A stretch of DNA of 64,000 nucleotides from Mumia sp. zg.B17 (GCF_019550915.1 NZ_JAHWCI010000004.1:52174-116173); one strand, 5' to 3'; positions 41,521 to 51,153 are shown, counted from the stretch's first letter. A program made the numbers and translations. Notes: generated from the sequence alone by a model not told the origin.

Positions 41521-42234
41521 ATGACGAAGGCCGAGGTTTCCGAGCTCCCCGACGGACCGCCGGACGCGAGCGGGCTGACTCCGCGTCAGCGCCGCGTCCT
41601 CGAGATCATCCGCGAGTCGCTCGAGCAACGCGGCTATCCGCCGAGCATGCGCGAGATCGGCGCGGCCGTCGGTCTCGCCAGCGTCTCCTCCGTCGCTCAC
41701 CAGCTCAAGGTGCTCGAGCGCAACGGCTTCGTCCGCCGCGACCCCAACCGCCCCCGCGCGATCGAGGTCTTCCTGCCCGACATCCTCGCGGCGCGCCGGT
41801 CGATCGGTGACGCGGTCGACTTCGGCTTCGACGAGACGGGCGCGGGCGACTCCCGCCCGGAGCCCGCCTTCGTCCCGATGGTCGGCCGGATCGCCGCCGG
41901 CGGCCCGATCCTCGCCGAGGAGCGCGTCGAGGAGGTCATGCCCCTCCCCCGCACCCTGGTCGGCGAGGGCACGCTCTTCATGCTCGAGGTGCGCGGCGAC
42001 TCGATGGTCGAGGCGGCGATCTGCGACGGAGACTACGTCGTGATCCGGCAGCAGCCGACCGCGGAGAACGGCGAGATCGTCGCCGCCCTTCTCGACGGAG
42101 AGGCCACCGTCAAGACGCTCCAGCGCAAGGACGGCAAGGTCTGGCTCCTGCCGCACAACCCGGCGTACGACCCGATCGACGGCACCGACGCCACCATCCT
42201 CGGCAAGGTCACGACAGTCATGCGGCGGGTCTGA
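41521..42234 (+). CDS. lexA: LexA repressor
   Basis: ATG 41521 ([10 protein letters not shown]; 237 residues) is preferred over the in-frame ATG 41485 that lies in SOS box 4. The N-terminal winged helix ([29 protein letters not shown], ends [12 protein letters not shown] and PPSMREIG) precedes a peptidase S24 domain with cleavage site A126-G127, catalytic S161 (GDSM) and K198 (TVKTL). RecA filaments trigger its self-cleavage, relieving the four SOS boxes upstream. It is divergent from the LysM gene and convergent with dinG. Confidence 0.97.
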   Translation: MTKAEVSELPDGPPDASGLTPRQRRVLEIIRESLEQRGYPPSMREIGAAVGLASVSSVAHQLKVLERNGFVRRDPNRPRAIEVFLPDILAARRSIGDAVDFGFDETGAGDSRPEPAFVPMVGRIAAGGPILAEERVEEVMPLPRTLVGEGTLFMLEVRGDSMVEAAICDGDYVVIRQQPTAENGEIVAALLDGEATVKTLQRKDGKVWLLPHNPAYDPIDGTDATILGKVTTVMRRV

Positions 42235-42268
42235 CCCGCGCAGGCGAGACCGTCAGCGGCTGCGGCGC

Positions 42269-44326
42269 TCAGGACGCTCCGGCGTCCAGGCGCTGCAGCG
42301 CGCCGAGCACGAGCTCGCGGTCGACCGTACGCCACATCGGCGGCATCGAGGACGCCAAGAAGCTGCCGTACCGCGCGGTGGCCAGTCGTGAGTCGAGCAC
42401 GGCGACGACGCCCTTGTCGTCGGCGCGTCGGATCAGGCGCCCCGACCCCTGCGCCAGCAGGAGCGCGGCGTGGGTCGCGGCGACCTGCATGAAGCCGTTG
42501 CCGCCGTGCCGCTCCACGAGCCGCTGCCTCGCGCTCATCAACGGGTCGTCCGGGCGGGGGAACGGGATGCGGTCGATGATCACCAGCTGGCACGTCTCCC
42601 CCGGCAGGTCGATCCCCTGCCACAGGCTGAGCGTGCCGAACAGGCACGTGCGCGGGTCCTCCACGAACCGCCTCGCCAGCTCGGGGAGCTGCGCGTCACC
42701 CTGACACAGAACCTCGACGTCGGGCATCCGCTCGCGCACGGCCTCGGTAGCCGCCTCCGCGCCGCGCCGCGACGAGAACAGCCCGAGCGTGCGCCCACCG
42801 GCGGCTCGCACCAGATCGACGATCTCGTCCAGGGCCGCGGCACCCATCCCGTCGCGTCCCGGCGGAGGGAGATGCCGCGCGACGTAGAGCATGCCTTGCT
42901 TGGCGTAGTCGAACGGCGACCCGACGTCGATCGCACGCCAGGCGTACGACGCCGGTGACCCGTCGCCGTCATCGTCCCCGCCGCTGTCACCGCGACCGCC
43001 GGACGCGCCCTCCTCCGTACGATCGGACACCCACAGCCCGACGCTGCGCGCCACCGGGTCGAATCCGCCGCCGAGCTTGAGCGTCGCACTCGTCAGCACG
43101 ACGGTGTTCTCGGCGAACAGCTTGTCGCGGAGCGTGAGCGCGACGTCGACAGGCGCGATCCGCAGCTCGTTGCCACCCCGGGCACCCTCCCGCTCGGCCA
43201 TCCACAGCACGTCGGCCTCGGAGGCCGCGGCCATCCGCTCGGCGACCTTGCGCACGTCGTCGACCATCGCCTTCGCCTGCTGCCGGGCGGCGTCACCGTC
43301 GCCGGAGTCCTTGGGCTCCTTCGGCATCGCCGAGTGACAGTCCCGGGCGGCGTCGCGCACGAGGCTCAGCGCGTCGGCCAGCTGGTCCGACGGCGAGGCG
43401 ATCCGGCCGGGCGCCGTCACCTCCAGCGCCTCGCGGAGAGCATCCGAGGCGTCCTCGAGGTCATCGGCCTCGCGCCCACGGACGTACGAGCGGGCGCGGC
43501 GAGCCGCCCGCTCCACCGATGGCGGGGCGAGCTCGGCGGTCGACGCCTGGGTCACCCGCGCGACGAGCTCGTGCGCCTCGTCGATGACCACGGTGTCGTA
43601 CTCAGGGAGCATGGGCACCCCGTCGATCGCGTCGATCGCGAGCAGGGCGTGGTTGGTCACGACGAGGTCGGCGCCGGCCGCATGGTCGCGGGCCGCCTCG
43701 GCGAAGCACTCCATCGCGTACGGGCAGCGCGACGCGCCGAGGCACTCCCGCGCGTGGACGCTGACCTGCCGCCACGCCCGCTCGGTGTGCGACGGCGCGG
43801 CGTCCCGGTCGCCGACGCCTCCGCGGTCGGACTCCTCCTCTGCCCAGGCACGGAGCGTCACGACCTCCTCCCCGAGCGACCCGCTCGGTGCCTCGATGAG
43901 CACACCTTGGTCGTCGGGCGCTCCTTCGCGGATCCGGTGGAGGCACGCATAGTTGCCGCGACCTTTGACCACGGCGGCACGCGGCGTGCGCTCGAGCACC
44001 GCGCCTGCCCCGTCGAGGAGGGCGGGGATGTCTCGCTCGACGAGCTGGTGCTGGAGGTTGAGCGTCGCGGTCGCGACCACCACGCGGCGATCGTGGAGAA
44101 GGCTCGGAACGAGATAGCCGAGCGACTTGCCGGTGCCGGTACCGGCCTGGACGAGCAGGTGCTCGCCTCCGCTGAACGCGTCGGACACCGCCTCCGCCAT
44201 CTCCACCTGGCCCGGCCGCTCGACACCACCCACCGCTGCGACGGCGGCGTGGAGCACCGCACGCAGCTTGGCGTGGCGACCGGGGTCGGCGGTCGCGAGG
44301 GGCGGGTCCGAGATCGACGAGGTCAC
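42269..44326 (-). CDS. dinG: DinG-family ATP-dependent DNA helicase
   Basis: A 685-residue superfamily 2 (XPD-like) helicase. Walker A AGTGTGKS (around residues 61-68); DEAH box (VVIDEAHELVARV); a Cys-rich insert (CLHRIREGAP, ARECLGASRCPYAMEC) that in this family holds a 4Fe-4S cluster; and the helicase C half with QGIDLPGETCQLVIIDRIPFP and QGSGRLIRR. It unwinds DNA with a 5' overhang, R-loops and replication forks. No SOS box is seen just upstream, so LexA control is not indicated here, unlike in E. coli. It converges with lexA. Confidence 0.9.
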   Translation of the reverse strand: MTSSISDPPLATADPGRHAKLRAVLHAAVAAVGGVERPGQVEMAEAVSDAFSGGEHLLVQAGTGTGKSLGYLVPSLLHDRRVVVATATLNLQHQLVERDIPALLDGAGAVLERTPRAAVVKGRGNYACLHRIREGAPDDQGVLIEAPSGSLGEEVVTLRAWAEEESDRGGVGDRDAAPSHTERAWRQVSVHARECLGASRCPYAMECFAEAARDHAAGADLVVTNHALLAIDAIDGVPMLPEYDTVVIDEAHELVARVTQASTAELAPPSVERAARRARSYVRGREADDLEDASDALREALEVTAPGRIASPSDQLADALSLVRDAARDCHSAMPKEPKDSGDGDAARQQAKAMVDDVRKVAERMAAASEADVLWMAEREGARGGNELRIAPVDVALTLRDKLFAENTVVLTSATLKLGGGFDPVARSVGLWVSDRTEEGASGGRGDSGGDDDGDGSPASYAWRAIDVGSPFDYAKQGMLYVARHLPPPGRDGMGAAALDEIVDLVRAAGGRTLGLFSSRRGAEAATEAVRERMPDVEVLCQGDAQLPELARRFVEDPRTCLFGTLSLWQGIDLPGETCQLVIIDRIPFPRPDDPLMSARQRLVERHGGNGFMQVAATHAALLLAQGSGRLIRRADDKGVVAVLDSRLATARYGSFLASSMPPMWRTVDRELVLGALQRLDAGAS

Positions 44327-44446
44327 CGACGCAGCCTACCGAGAGCACGGCCGCTCACGGCCGAGCGACTCACAGGCCCCCGGCAGCGCGACACCCCCGA
44401 TGTGTGGCCCGCGTCACCATCCGGTAACAATTGGACACCCACCGCG

Positions 44447-44464
44447 ACTAAGCGCTTGCTTAGT
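44447..44464. promoter_or_regulatory. TetR-like palindrome upstream of livG
   Basis: ACTAAGC-GCTT-GCTTAGT has perfect 7-bp arms. It lies about 100 bases before the first gene of the branched-chain amino-acid transporter. This form is common for TetR-family operators, but the regulator is unknown (a TetR gene is at 53319). Confidence 0.6.
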
Positions 44465-44562
44465 TCCCCCGAATCGGTAGCGTTCGCCGGGCAACACCGC
44501 CATGTGTCCGGGGTCACACCACCGTCCCCGGCCGCACGACACTGCACCTCGGAAGGACTCGC

Positions 44563-45537
44563 ATGACCCCTCCCATCGAGCCCACCCCCGAGCCCCCACC
44601 AGGGGGCTCACCAACCGGACCACCCACCGCCTCGACAGATGCCTCGGCGGACTCCTCGACCACGGCCTCTGCGGAGTCCTCGCCCGCCGCGGACAGCTCC
44701 GCCACGAACGACGGCCGATTCACCGCCGAGGGCGTGACCGTACGGTTCGGTGGCCTCGTTGCCCTGGGCGACGTCGGCCTCACCGTCGAGCCCGGACAGG
44801 TCCACGGCGTGATCGGCCCGAACGGCGCCGGCAAGACCACCTTCTTCAACGTCTGCTGCGGGTTCGTCCGCCCCGACTCCGGCACGCTGACCTGGGAGGG
44901 CCAGGAGCTCACCCGCCTCCGGCCGCACGACCTGGCAGGTCTCGGCATCGCCCGGACGCTCCAGGGCGTCGGGCTCTTTGCCGGCATGAGTGCCCTCGAG
45001 AACGTGATGACGGGCGCGGGGGTCCGTTCGGAGAGCGGCTTCGCCTCGGCCGCCCTGGGGCTGCCTCGGGGACGCCGTGACGAGAAGGCACTTCGCGAGC
45101 GGGCGATGCAGGCCCTCACCGACCTCGGCGCCGCACACCTCGCGCCCCGTTATCCCGGGATGCTGCCCTACCCGGAGCAGAAGAAGGTCGCGCTCGCCCG
45201 TGCCCTCGTGGCCGAGCCGCGCCTCCTGCTCCTCGACGAGCCTGCCGCTGGGCTCTCCGAGGGCGAGATGGACGAGCTGGGCGACCTCGTCGGGCGCCTC
45301 ACCGGCCGCATGTCCGTGCTCCTCGTCGAGCACCACATGGACCTCGTCATGCGCATCTGCGACACGATCACCGTCCTCGACTTCGGTGAGGTCATCGCCC
45401 GAGGGACGCCCGCGGAGATCCAGGACGACCCGAAGGTCGTCGCCGCCTACCTCGGTGCGGACGTGACCGGAGGCAGCGAGATCGACACGGCGTCGCTCGC
45501 GACCACCCCAGCCGGCGCCGCCGCGAAGGAGGGCTGA
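44563..45537 (+). CDS. livG: Branched-chain amino-acid ABC transporter ATPase LivG
   Basis: A 324-residue ATPase. It has an unusual N-terminal extension of about 50 Pro/Ser/Thr/Ala-rich residues. Core motifs: Walker A GPNGAGKTT (about 87-95), a LivG-type signature LPYPEQKKVALARAL in place of LSGGQ, Walker B LLLLDEPAAGL, and H-loop VEHHMDLVM. The GGAAGGA before ATG supports this start. It powers uptake with livF (2 bases downstream). Substrate could be branched-chain amino acids or amides and urea-like molecules. Confidence 0.9.
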   Translation: MTPPIEPTPEPPPGGSPTGPPTASTDASADSSTTASAESSPAADSSATNDGRFTAEGVTVRFGGLVALGDVGLTVEPGQVHGVIGPNGAGKTTFFNVCCGFVRPDSGTLTWEGQELTRLRPHDLAGLGIARTLQGVGLFAGMSALENVMTGAGVRSESGFASAALGLPRGRRDEKALRERAMQALTDLGAAHLAPRYPGMLPYPEQKKVALARALVAEPRLLLLDEPAAGLSEGEMDELGDLVGRLTGRMSVLLVEHHMDLVMRICDTITVLDFGEVIARGTPAEIQDDPKVVAAYLGADVTGGSEIDTASLATTPAGAAAKEG

Positions 45538-45539
45538 GC

Positions 45540-46259
45540 ATGCTCACCCTCACCGATCTCACCACCAGCTACGGGCCGGTTCGTGCGCTCGACTCCGTCG
45601 ACATGACGGTCGAGGCCGGTCGGATCACCGCGGTCCTCGGCGCCAACGGCGCCGGCAAGACGTCGCTCTTGCGGACGATTTCCGGCCTCGTACGCCCCGC
45701 CGCGGGCACCGTCACGCTGAACGGCACGGACATCACCGGGGCTCCCGTGGAGTCGATGGTCCACCGCGGCATGGCGCACGTCCCCGAGGGTCGCGGCGTC
45801 ATCGCCGAGCTGACCGTCGAGGAGAACCTCCGCCTCGGCGCCCGCGGGGCCGCCAAACGACCGAGCGACACCCCGGCTCCGGTCCGTACGCTCGACGACG
45901 CCTACCAGCTGTTCCCGGTGCTCGGGGACCGGCGGAGTGCACAGGCGCACACGCTCTCGGGCGGCGAGCGCCAGATGCTGGTCATCGCCCGCGCGCTGCT
46001 CTCCCGGCCGACCCTCCTGCTGCTCGACGAGCCGTCCCTGGGACTCGCGCCCCGGATCGTGGCGCAGATCTTCGACCTGCTCCGCACGCTGGTCGCCGAC
46101 TCGGGCCTCACCGTGCTCCTCGTCGAGCAGAACGCCCGCAGTGCCCTGTCCATCGCGCACACCGGTGTCGTGCTCAACCTAGGCAAGGTCGTCGTGACCG
46201 AGTCCGCCGAGGTCCTGCGCAACGACGCCACCCTGCGCCACTCGTACCTCGGGTTCTGA
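45540..46259 (+). CDS. livF: Branched-chain amino-acid ABC transporter ATPase LivF
   Basis: A 239-residue ATPase: Walker A GANGAGKTS, signature LSGGERQMLVIARALL, Walker B LLLLDEPSLGLAPR, H-loop VEQNARSAL. It begins 2 bases after livG's stop codon and ends 10 before livH's start. With LivG it forms the nucleotide-binding pair. No unusual features. Confidence 0.95.
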   Translation: MLTLTDLTTSYGPVRALDSVDMTVEAGRITAVLGANGAGKTSLLRTISGLVRPAAGTVTLNGTDITGAPVESMVHRGMAHVPEGRGVIAELTVEENLRLGARGAAKRPSDTPAPVRTLDDAYQLFPVLGDRRSAQAHTLSGGERQMLVIARALLSRPTLLLLDEPSLGLAPRIVAQIFDLLRTLVADSGLTVLLVEQNARSALSIAHTGVVLNLGKVVVTESAEVLRNDATLRHSYLGF

Positions 46260-46269
46260 GGAGGACACC

Positions 46270-47160
46270 ATGAACGGCGACATCCAGAAGCTCCTCAACA
46301 TCCTGCTCAACGGACTCACCCAGGGCATCGTGATCGCTGCCTTCGCGCTCGCTCTCGTGCTGATCTTCCGGTCGACCCGGATCATCAACTTCGCCCAGGG
46401 CTCGCAGGCGATGTTCACCACGTACGTCGCGCTGACGCTGCTCAACCGCGACTTTCCCTACTGGGCCGCGTTCGCCATCGCTCTCGCCGCCGGCTTCCTC
46501 ATCGGGGCCGTGCTCGAGCGTGTCGTCATCCGCCCGCTCGAGGGCGGCATGGAGCTCAACATCGTGATCGCCACGCTGGGCCTGTACGTCGCGATCCAGG
46601 CGCTGGCTGCGATCCTCTTCGGGTCGGACTACCAGTCCTTCCCGTCGCCCGTCGGAGTCAACGGCTTCCAGGTCGGTGACACGAACCTCGCGCTCACCCC
46701 GACGAGCATCTTCATCCTCTGCACGGTCGGTGTGGTGGTCGTCGGCCTCACGCTCCTCTTCCAGAAGACGCAGCTCGGCCTCACGATGCGTGCGGCGGCC
46801 TTCGACGGAGAAGTGTCGCGCATCCTCGGCGTCAAGGTCTCCCACCTGCTCACCTTCGGGTGGGCGCTCGCCGGCCTCGTCGGCGCCGTGGCGGGCATCC
46901 TGGTCGCCAGCGGACAGTTCATCTATCCGAGCTACATGGAGACGCTCATCGTCTTCGGCTTCATCGCCGCGGTCATCGGCGGCCTCGACAGCCCGGTCGG
47001 CGCGGTCGTCGGTGGCCTCCTCCTCGGCCTGGTGAACTCCCTGGTCTCCGGGTACGTCGCCTCGGGTCTCGTCACCCTGGCCGCGTTCGTCCTCCTGATG
47101 GTCGTCCTGCTCCTCAAGCCGGGCGGTCTCTTCTCCAGCACCAAGACCAGGAGGGTCTGA
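46270..47160 (+). CDS. livH: Branched-chain amino-acid ABC transporter permease LivH
   Basis: A 296-residue permease with about eight transmembrane helices. Family markers: TQGIVIAAFALALVLIFRSTRIINFAQGSQAM (ends TQGIVIAAFALAL and NFAQGSQAM), AAFDGEVSRILGVKVS, and VIGGLDSPVGAVVGGLLLGLVNSL (IGGLDSPVGAVVGG). SD AGGAGG precedes ATG. Its stop codon overlaps the livM start by one base (TGATG). Confidence 0.95.
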   Translation: MNGDIQKLLNILLNGLTQGIVIAAFALALVLIFRSTRIINFAQGSQAMFTTYVALTLLNRDFPYWAAFAIALAAGFLIGAVLERVVIRPLEGGMELNIVIATLGLYVAIQALAAILFGSDYQSFPSPVGVNGFQVGDTNLALTPTSIFILCTVGVVVVGLTLLFQKTQLGLTMRAAAFDGEVSRILGVKVSHLLTFGWALAGLVGAVAGILVASGQFIYPSYMETLIVFGFIAAVIGGLDSPVGAVVGGLLLGLVNSLVSGYVASGLVTLAAFVLLMVVLLLKPGGLFSSTKTRRV

Positions 47161-48236
47161 TGTCGACCGACAGCACCACCAAGCGCCTGCTCGACCTCAA
47201 CCTCACCCGCAACCTCCTCATCAGCCTCGCGGTCCTGGTCGCGGGCATGCTCCTGCTGGAGTCCACCGACCGCTACACCAACACGCAGCTCTCCTCGCTC
47301 ACCTACTACGCCATCGCGGCGATCGGCCTGACCGCCCTCACCGGCCTCAACGGCCAGATCTCGCTGGGCCACGGGGCGCTGATGGCCGTCGGCGCCTATA
47401 CGACCGCGCTGATGCTCGACACGGAGACGCCGTTGCCGTTCCCGGTGGTGGCCCTGGTCGCCGTCGTGGTCACGTCGGTCGTCGGGTTCGTCGTCGGCAT
47501 CGGCGCGGCACGGCTGCACGGCCCGTACCTCGCCGGCGCCACGCTGGCGCTGGCGGTGGCTCTCCCGAGCGTCGCCCTCTACTTCAAGGGCACCTTCAAC
47601 GGCGAGGTCGGCCTGACCGTCGCGTCTCCGCGACCGCCGGAGTGGTTCGTGTCGTTCATCGACGCGGTGTCCGGCGAGTTCGCGACGTCGTCCAAGTACG
47701 TGGCCTACCTCGGCCTGATGTGCCTGGTCGTGGCCCTCTTCTTCGCACTCAACCTCCGCCGGTCCAAGATCGGACGCCACTGGCGTGCCGTTCGTGACCA
47801 GGAGGTCGCCGCAGAGATCGCCGGCATCAACCTCGGCCGTACCCGGGTGCAGGCGTTCGTCATCAGCGCCGCGTACGCCGGCCTGGCCGGCGCCGTGATG
47901 GCGATCGTCGTCCGGCTCGCCGCGCCGAGCGCGTTCACGATCGTCCTCTCGCTCTCGGTGCTCACTGCCGCGGTGATCGGCGGTCTCGGCAGCATCACCG
48001 GCGCGTTCATCGGCGCCGCGGTGCTGGTGTTCCTTCCTCCGTGGGTGACCTCGCTGTCGACCGGCTCGGGCCTGTCGGACACCCAGGCCGCACAGATGTC
48101 ACCCCTGATCTACGGCATCGTCCTCATCCTCGTGATGCTCCTCGCACCTGGAGGAGTGATGGGGACTCTCTCGACGGCATGGCGGCGTGCACGACTGCGC
48201 CGTCCCAACCCTGCAACACCCACCCAGAAGGGATGA
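47160..48236 (+). CDS. livM: Branched-chain amino-acid ABC transporter permease LivM
   Basis: ATG 47160 shares its A with the livH stop (358 residues; the longer frame is shadow of livH). About ten transmembrane helices. Markers: YYAIAAIGLTALTGLNGQISLGHGALMAVGAYTTAL (ends IGLTALTG and SLGHGAL), and VIGGLGSITGAFIGAAVLVFLP (IGGLGSITGAFIG). Followed within 5 bases by the binding-protein gene. Confidence 0.95.
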   Translation: MSTDSTTKRLLDLNLTRNLLISLAVLVAGMLLLESTDRYTNTQLSSLTYYAIAAIGLTALTGLNGQISLGHGALMAVGAYTTALMLDTETPLPFPVVALVAVVVTSVVGFVVGIGAARLHGPYLAGATLALAVALPSVALYFKGTFNGEVGLTVASPRPPEWFVSFIDAVSGEFATSSKYVAYLGLMCLVVALFFALNLRRSKIGRHWRAVRDQEVAAEIAGINLGRTRVQAFVISAAYAGLAGAVMAIVVRLAAPSAFTIVLSLSVLTAAVIGGLGSITGAFIGAAVLVFLPPWVTSLSTGSGLSDTQAAQMSPLIYGIVLILVMLLAPGGVMGTLSTAWRRARLRRPNPATPTQKG

Positions 48237-48241
48237 GATCC

Positions 48242-49564
48242 ATGGCTCATCAGCCCACATCGGCGCGCCGGAGTCGCCGGCTCGTACTCGGAGCCGCGCT
48301 GGCTGCCTCCGCACTGGTCGTCGCTGCGTGCGGCGGCGGCGGAGACGGCGGCGACTCGAATGATCCCGGTCTGACCGAGGACTCGATCAAGATCGGCGGC
48401 CACTTCCCGCTCACGGGTGTCGCAGCACCCGGCTACAGCGAGATCCCGCTCGGCCACAAGGCGTACTACGACTTCGTCAACGCCAACGGAGGTGTCAGCG
48501 GCCGCGACATCGAGTTCATCGCGAAGGACGACGGCTACAACCCTGCCAAGACGTCCGAGGTCGTCAACGAGCTCGTGCTCAAGGACGAGGTGTTCGCGAT
48601 CGTCGCCGGTCTGGGCACCCCCACCCACCAGGCGGTGACCAACTTCCTCAACGCCGAGGGCGTCCCCGACCTGACCGTCTCCTCCGGCTCCCTCCTGTGG
48701 GACGACCCGAAGGAGAAGCCGATGACCTTCGGCTGGCAGCCCGACTACGAGTCGGAGGGCAAGGTGATCGGCCAGTACATCGCCGAGAACCTGCCCGACG
48801 CCAAGGTCGGTGTCTTCGGTCAGGACGACGAGCTCGGCGAGGACGGCACCCGCGGTCTCGAGCAGTACATCGCCGACCAGATCGTCTCCAAGGTCACGTA
48901 CGTCCCCGGCAACACCGACGTCGGTCCGCAGATCGCCGAGCTCCAGAAGTCCGGCGCCGACGTGGTCGTGGGCTTCAACGTGCCCTCGTACACCGCTCTC
49001 TCGCAGCTCGTCTCGATGAAGCTCAACTACAAGCCGACCTGGTTCTACACCAACGTCGGCTCGGACTCGGGTCTCGTCGGGTCGCTCCTGGAGGAGTTCT
49101 CCAAGGGCGCGATCAAGGGCAGCAGCCCGCTCGCCGGCGTCTACACGACGACGTACATGCCGCAGGCCTCCGAGCCGGACAACGAGTGGACCAAGCTCTG
49201 GCAGAAGGTCTGGGACGAGTACGGAGACGGCTCGCCGCTGACCAACTACAAGGTGTACGGCATGTCGCAGGCGTTCACGCTCGTCGACGCGCTGAACCGC
49301 GCGGGCGACGACCTGAGCCGTGAGTCGATCGTCGAGACGTTCGAGCAGGACGGCTCCAAGCTGAGTGGCCCCAACTACGTGCCGTTCCGCTACTCCGAGG
49401 ACCGTCACGCGGGCATCGGTGGCCTGAAGCTGGTCCAGATCCAGGCCGACGGCACGACCGCCGACAAGACGCCGGTCCTCCAGACCGACGTCGGTGACGC
49501 GGAGATCGAGGAGTTCACCGGAGACGTCGGCACGCCGCCGGAGTCGGGCATCCCGGGGAGCTGA
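48242..49564 (+). CDS. livK: Branched-chain amino-acid ABC transporter substrate-binding lipoprotein LivK-type
   Basis: ATG 48242 (440 residues; ATG 48233 is in frame but gives a poorer leader). The signal peptide has a lipobox LVVAAC, so the protein is lipid-anchored outside. Mature Venus-flytrap domain (periplasmic-binding type 1): DSIKIGGHFPLTGVAAPGYSEI, LKDEVFAIVAGLGTPTHQAV, WYTNVGSDSGL-like WFYTNVGSDSG and YGMSQAFTLVDALNRAG. It captures the substrate for LivHM. It is last in the operon and followed by a strong terminator. No enzymatic role. Confidence 0.92.
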   Translation: MAHQPTSARRSRRLVLGAALAASALVVAACGGGGDGGDSNDPGLTEDSIKIGGHFPLTGVAAPGYSEIPLGHKAYYDFVNANGGVSGRDIEFIAKDDGYNPAKTSEVVNELVLKDEVFAIVAGLGTPTHQAVTNFLNAEGVPDLTVSSGSLLWDDPKEKPMTFGWQPDYESEGKVIGQYIAENLPDAKVGVFGQDDELGEDGTRGLEQYIADQIVSKVTYVPGNTDVGPQIAELQKSGADVVVGFNVPSYTALSQLVSMKLNYKPTWFYTNVGSDSGLVGSLLEEFSKGAIKGSSPLAGVYTTTYMPQASEPDNEWTKLWQKVWDEYGDGSPLTNYKVYGMSQAFTLVDALNRAGDDLSRESIVETFEQDGSKLSGPNYVPFRYSEDRHAGIGGLKLVQIQADGTTADKTPVLQTDVGDAEIEEFTGDVGTPPESGIPGS

Positions 49565-49580
49565 CCTCCCGCAAGACTGG

Positions 49581-49630
49581 CTGTGCGCTGGGCACCGATC
49601 CTGGAGGGGACCGAGGTGCTCAGCGCACAG
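49581..49630. terminator. Strong hairpin after livK, possibly bidirectional
   Basis: CTGTGCGCTGGGCACC (49581-49596) pairs with GGTGCTCAGCGCACAG (49615-49630), 16 pairs including one G-U, over an 18-base loop. It lies between the ends of convergent livK and hflX and can serve both. Confidence 0.8.
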
Positions 49631-49635
49631 TCGCG

Positions 49636-49681
49636 TCAGGCGTCAGGCGAACGACCCGTCAGGCGAAGGGCCCCTCAGGCG
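49636..49681. repeat. Short direct repeats at the hflX 3' end
   Basis: TCAGGCG recurs at 49636, 49643, 49659 and 49675 (spacings 7, 16, 16). The last copy contains the stop and final codons of hflX. It looks like local duplication of the gene's tail. Confidence 0.6.
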
Positions 49682-51153
49682 TACTCGGCGACGGCGCCCG
49701 CGAGCTCGTCGTGCACCCGGGCGACGACGTGAGTGCCGTGGGCGGTGTGCTCGAGCGTGTCGATCTCACCGTGGAGGTGGATCTGGTTGAGCAGGTCGCC
49801 CCGGTCGTACGGGAGGACCACGTCGATCTTGACCGCCGGCTGAGGGAGGTCGGCCTCGACCGCGGACAGCAGCTCGCCGATGCCCTCGCCGGTGCGGGCC
49901 GACACCACGACGGCGTGCGGCTCGCGGGCCAGCAGGCGCGACACGACCATCGGGTCGGCCGCGTCGGCCTTGTTGATCACGATGATCTCCGGCACGTCCA
50001 GCGCGCCGATCTCGGCGAACACCTCGCGCACCGCCGTGATCTGGCCCTCCGGGTCGGGGTGCGAGCCGTCGACCACGTGCAAGACCAGGTCGGCGTCGGC
50101 GACCTCCTCCAGCGTCGAACGGAAGGCCTCGACGAGCTGGTGAGGAAGGTGCCGGACGAAGCCGACGGTGTCGGAGAGTGTGTACTCGCGTCCGTCGGAG
50201 GTCTCCGTACGCCGGGTGGTCGGGTCCAGGGTCGCGAACAGCGCGTCCTCGACCAGGACCCCGGCGCGCGTGAGCCGGTTGAGCAGGCTCGACTTGCCGG
50301 CGTTGGTGTATCCCGCGATCACGACACCGGGCACCTTGTTGCGCTGGCGCGTCGCGCGCTTGGTGTCACGGGTCTTGCGCATCTCGGTCAGCTCGCGCCG
50401 CAGCTTGGCGATCCGGTCGTTGATGCGACGGCGATCGGTCTCGATCTTGGTCTCACCGGGACCGCGCGACCCGATGCCGCCACCGTCGCCACCGACGCGG
50501 CCGCCGGCCTGACGAGACAGGTTGCCGCCCCAGCCGCGGAGGCGCTGCTTCATGTACTGGAGCTGCGCGAGCTCCACCTGAGCGCGACCCTCGCGGGACT
50601 TGGCGTGCTGGGCGAAGATGTCGAGGATCAACGCCGTACGGTCGACGACCTTGACCTTGGTCCGGTCCTCGAGGTTGCGCAGCTGACTGGGTGCGAGCTC
50701 TCCGTCGCAGATCACGGTGTCGGCGCCGGTCGCCTGGACGATCTCGGCGAGCTCCTCGACCTTGCCTCGGCCGACGTACGTCGCCGGATCAGGCCGCTGA
50801 CGGCGCTGGACCATGGCGTCGAGCACCTCGGAGCCGGCGGTCTCGGCCAGCAGCTTGAGCTCGGCGAGAGAGTTCTCGGCATCGGTGGCCGAGCCGTCTG
50901 TCCATACGCCGACGAGAACGACCCGCTCGAGCCGCAGCTGGCGGTACTCGACCTCGGAGATGTCCTCGAGTTCGGTCGACAGGCCGGCGACGCGTCTCAG
51001 CGAGTTGCGGTCGGCCAGGTCGAGCTGGTCACCGTCGTGGGTGTCGAGGTCGATGGGCTCGAAGCGCTCCACCGGATCGACAGAGTCCACCGACGGCACG
51101 TCGGTAGCGGTGTCGGCGAACTGGTCAGTGGGGTTTTCGTTCTGTGCAGTCAT
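49675..51153 (-). CDS. hflX: GTPase HflX
   Basis: Starts at MTAQNENPTDQ (ATG 51153; 492 residues). The N-terminal HflX domain (VVLVGVWTDGSATDAENSL, DPATYVGRGKVEELAE, DRTALILDIFAQHAKSREGRAQVELAQ with ends quoted) precedes a glycine-rich linker and the G domain: G1 GYTNAGKS, G3 DTVGFVRHLPHQL, G4 NKAD. HflX binds the 50S subunit and rescues stalled ribosomes after stress. It follows dapF by 31 bases in one operon. Confidence 0.96.
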   Translation of the reverse strand: MTAQNENPTDQFADTATDVPSVDSVDPVERFEPIDLDTHDGDQLDLADRNSLRRVAGLSTELEDISEVEYRQLRLERVVLVGVWTDGSATDAENSLAELKLLAETAGSEVLDAMVQRRQRPDPATYVGRGKVEELAEIVQATGADTVICDGELAPSQLRNLEDRTKVKVVDRTALILDIFAQHAKSREGRAQVELAQLQYMKQRLRGWGGNLSRQAGGRVGGDGGGIGSRGPGETKIETDRRRINDRIAKLRRELTEMRKTRDTKRATRQRNKVPGVVIAGYTNAGKSSLLNRLTRAGVLVEDALFATLDPTTRRTETSDGREYTLSDTVGFVRHLPHQLVEAFRSTLEEVADADLVLHVVDGSHPDPEGQITAVREVFAEIGALDVPEIIVINKADAADPMVVSRLLAREPHAVVVSARTGEGIGELLSAVEADLPQPAVKIDVVLPYDRGDLLNQIHLHGEIDTLEHTAHGTHVVARVHDELAGAVAEYA

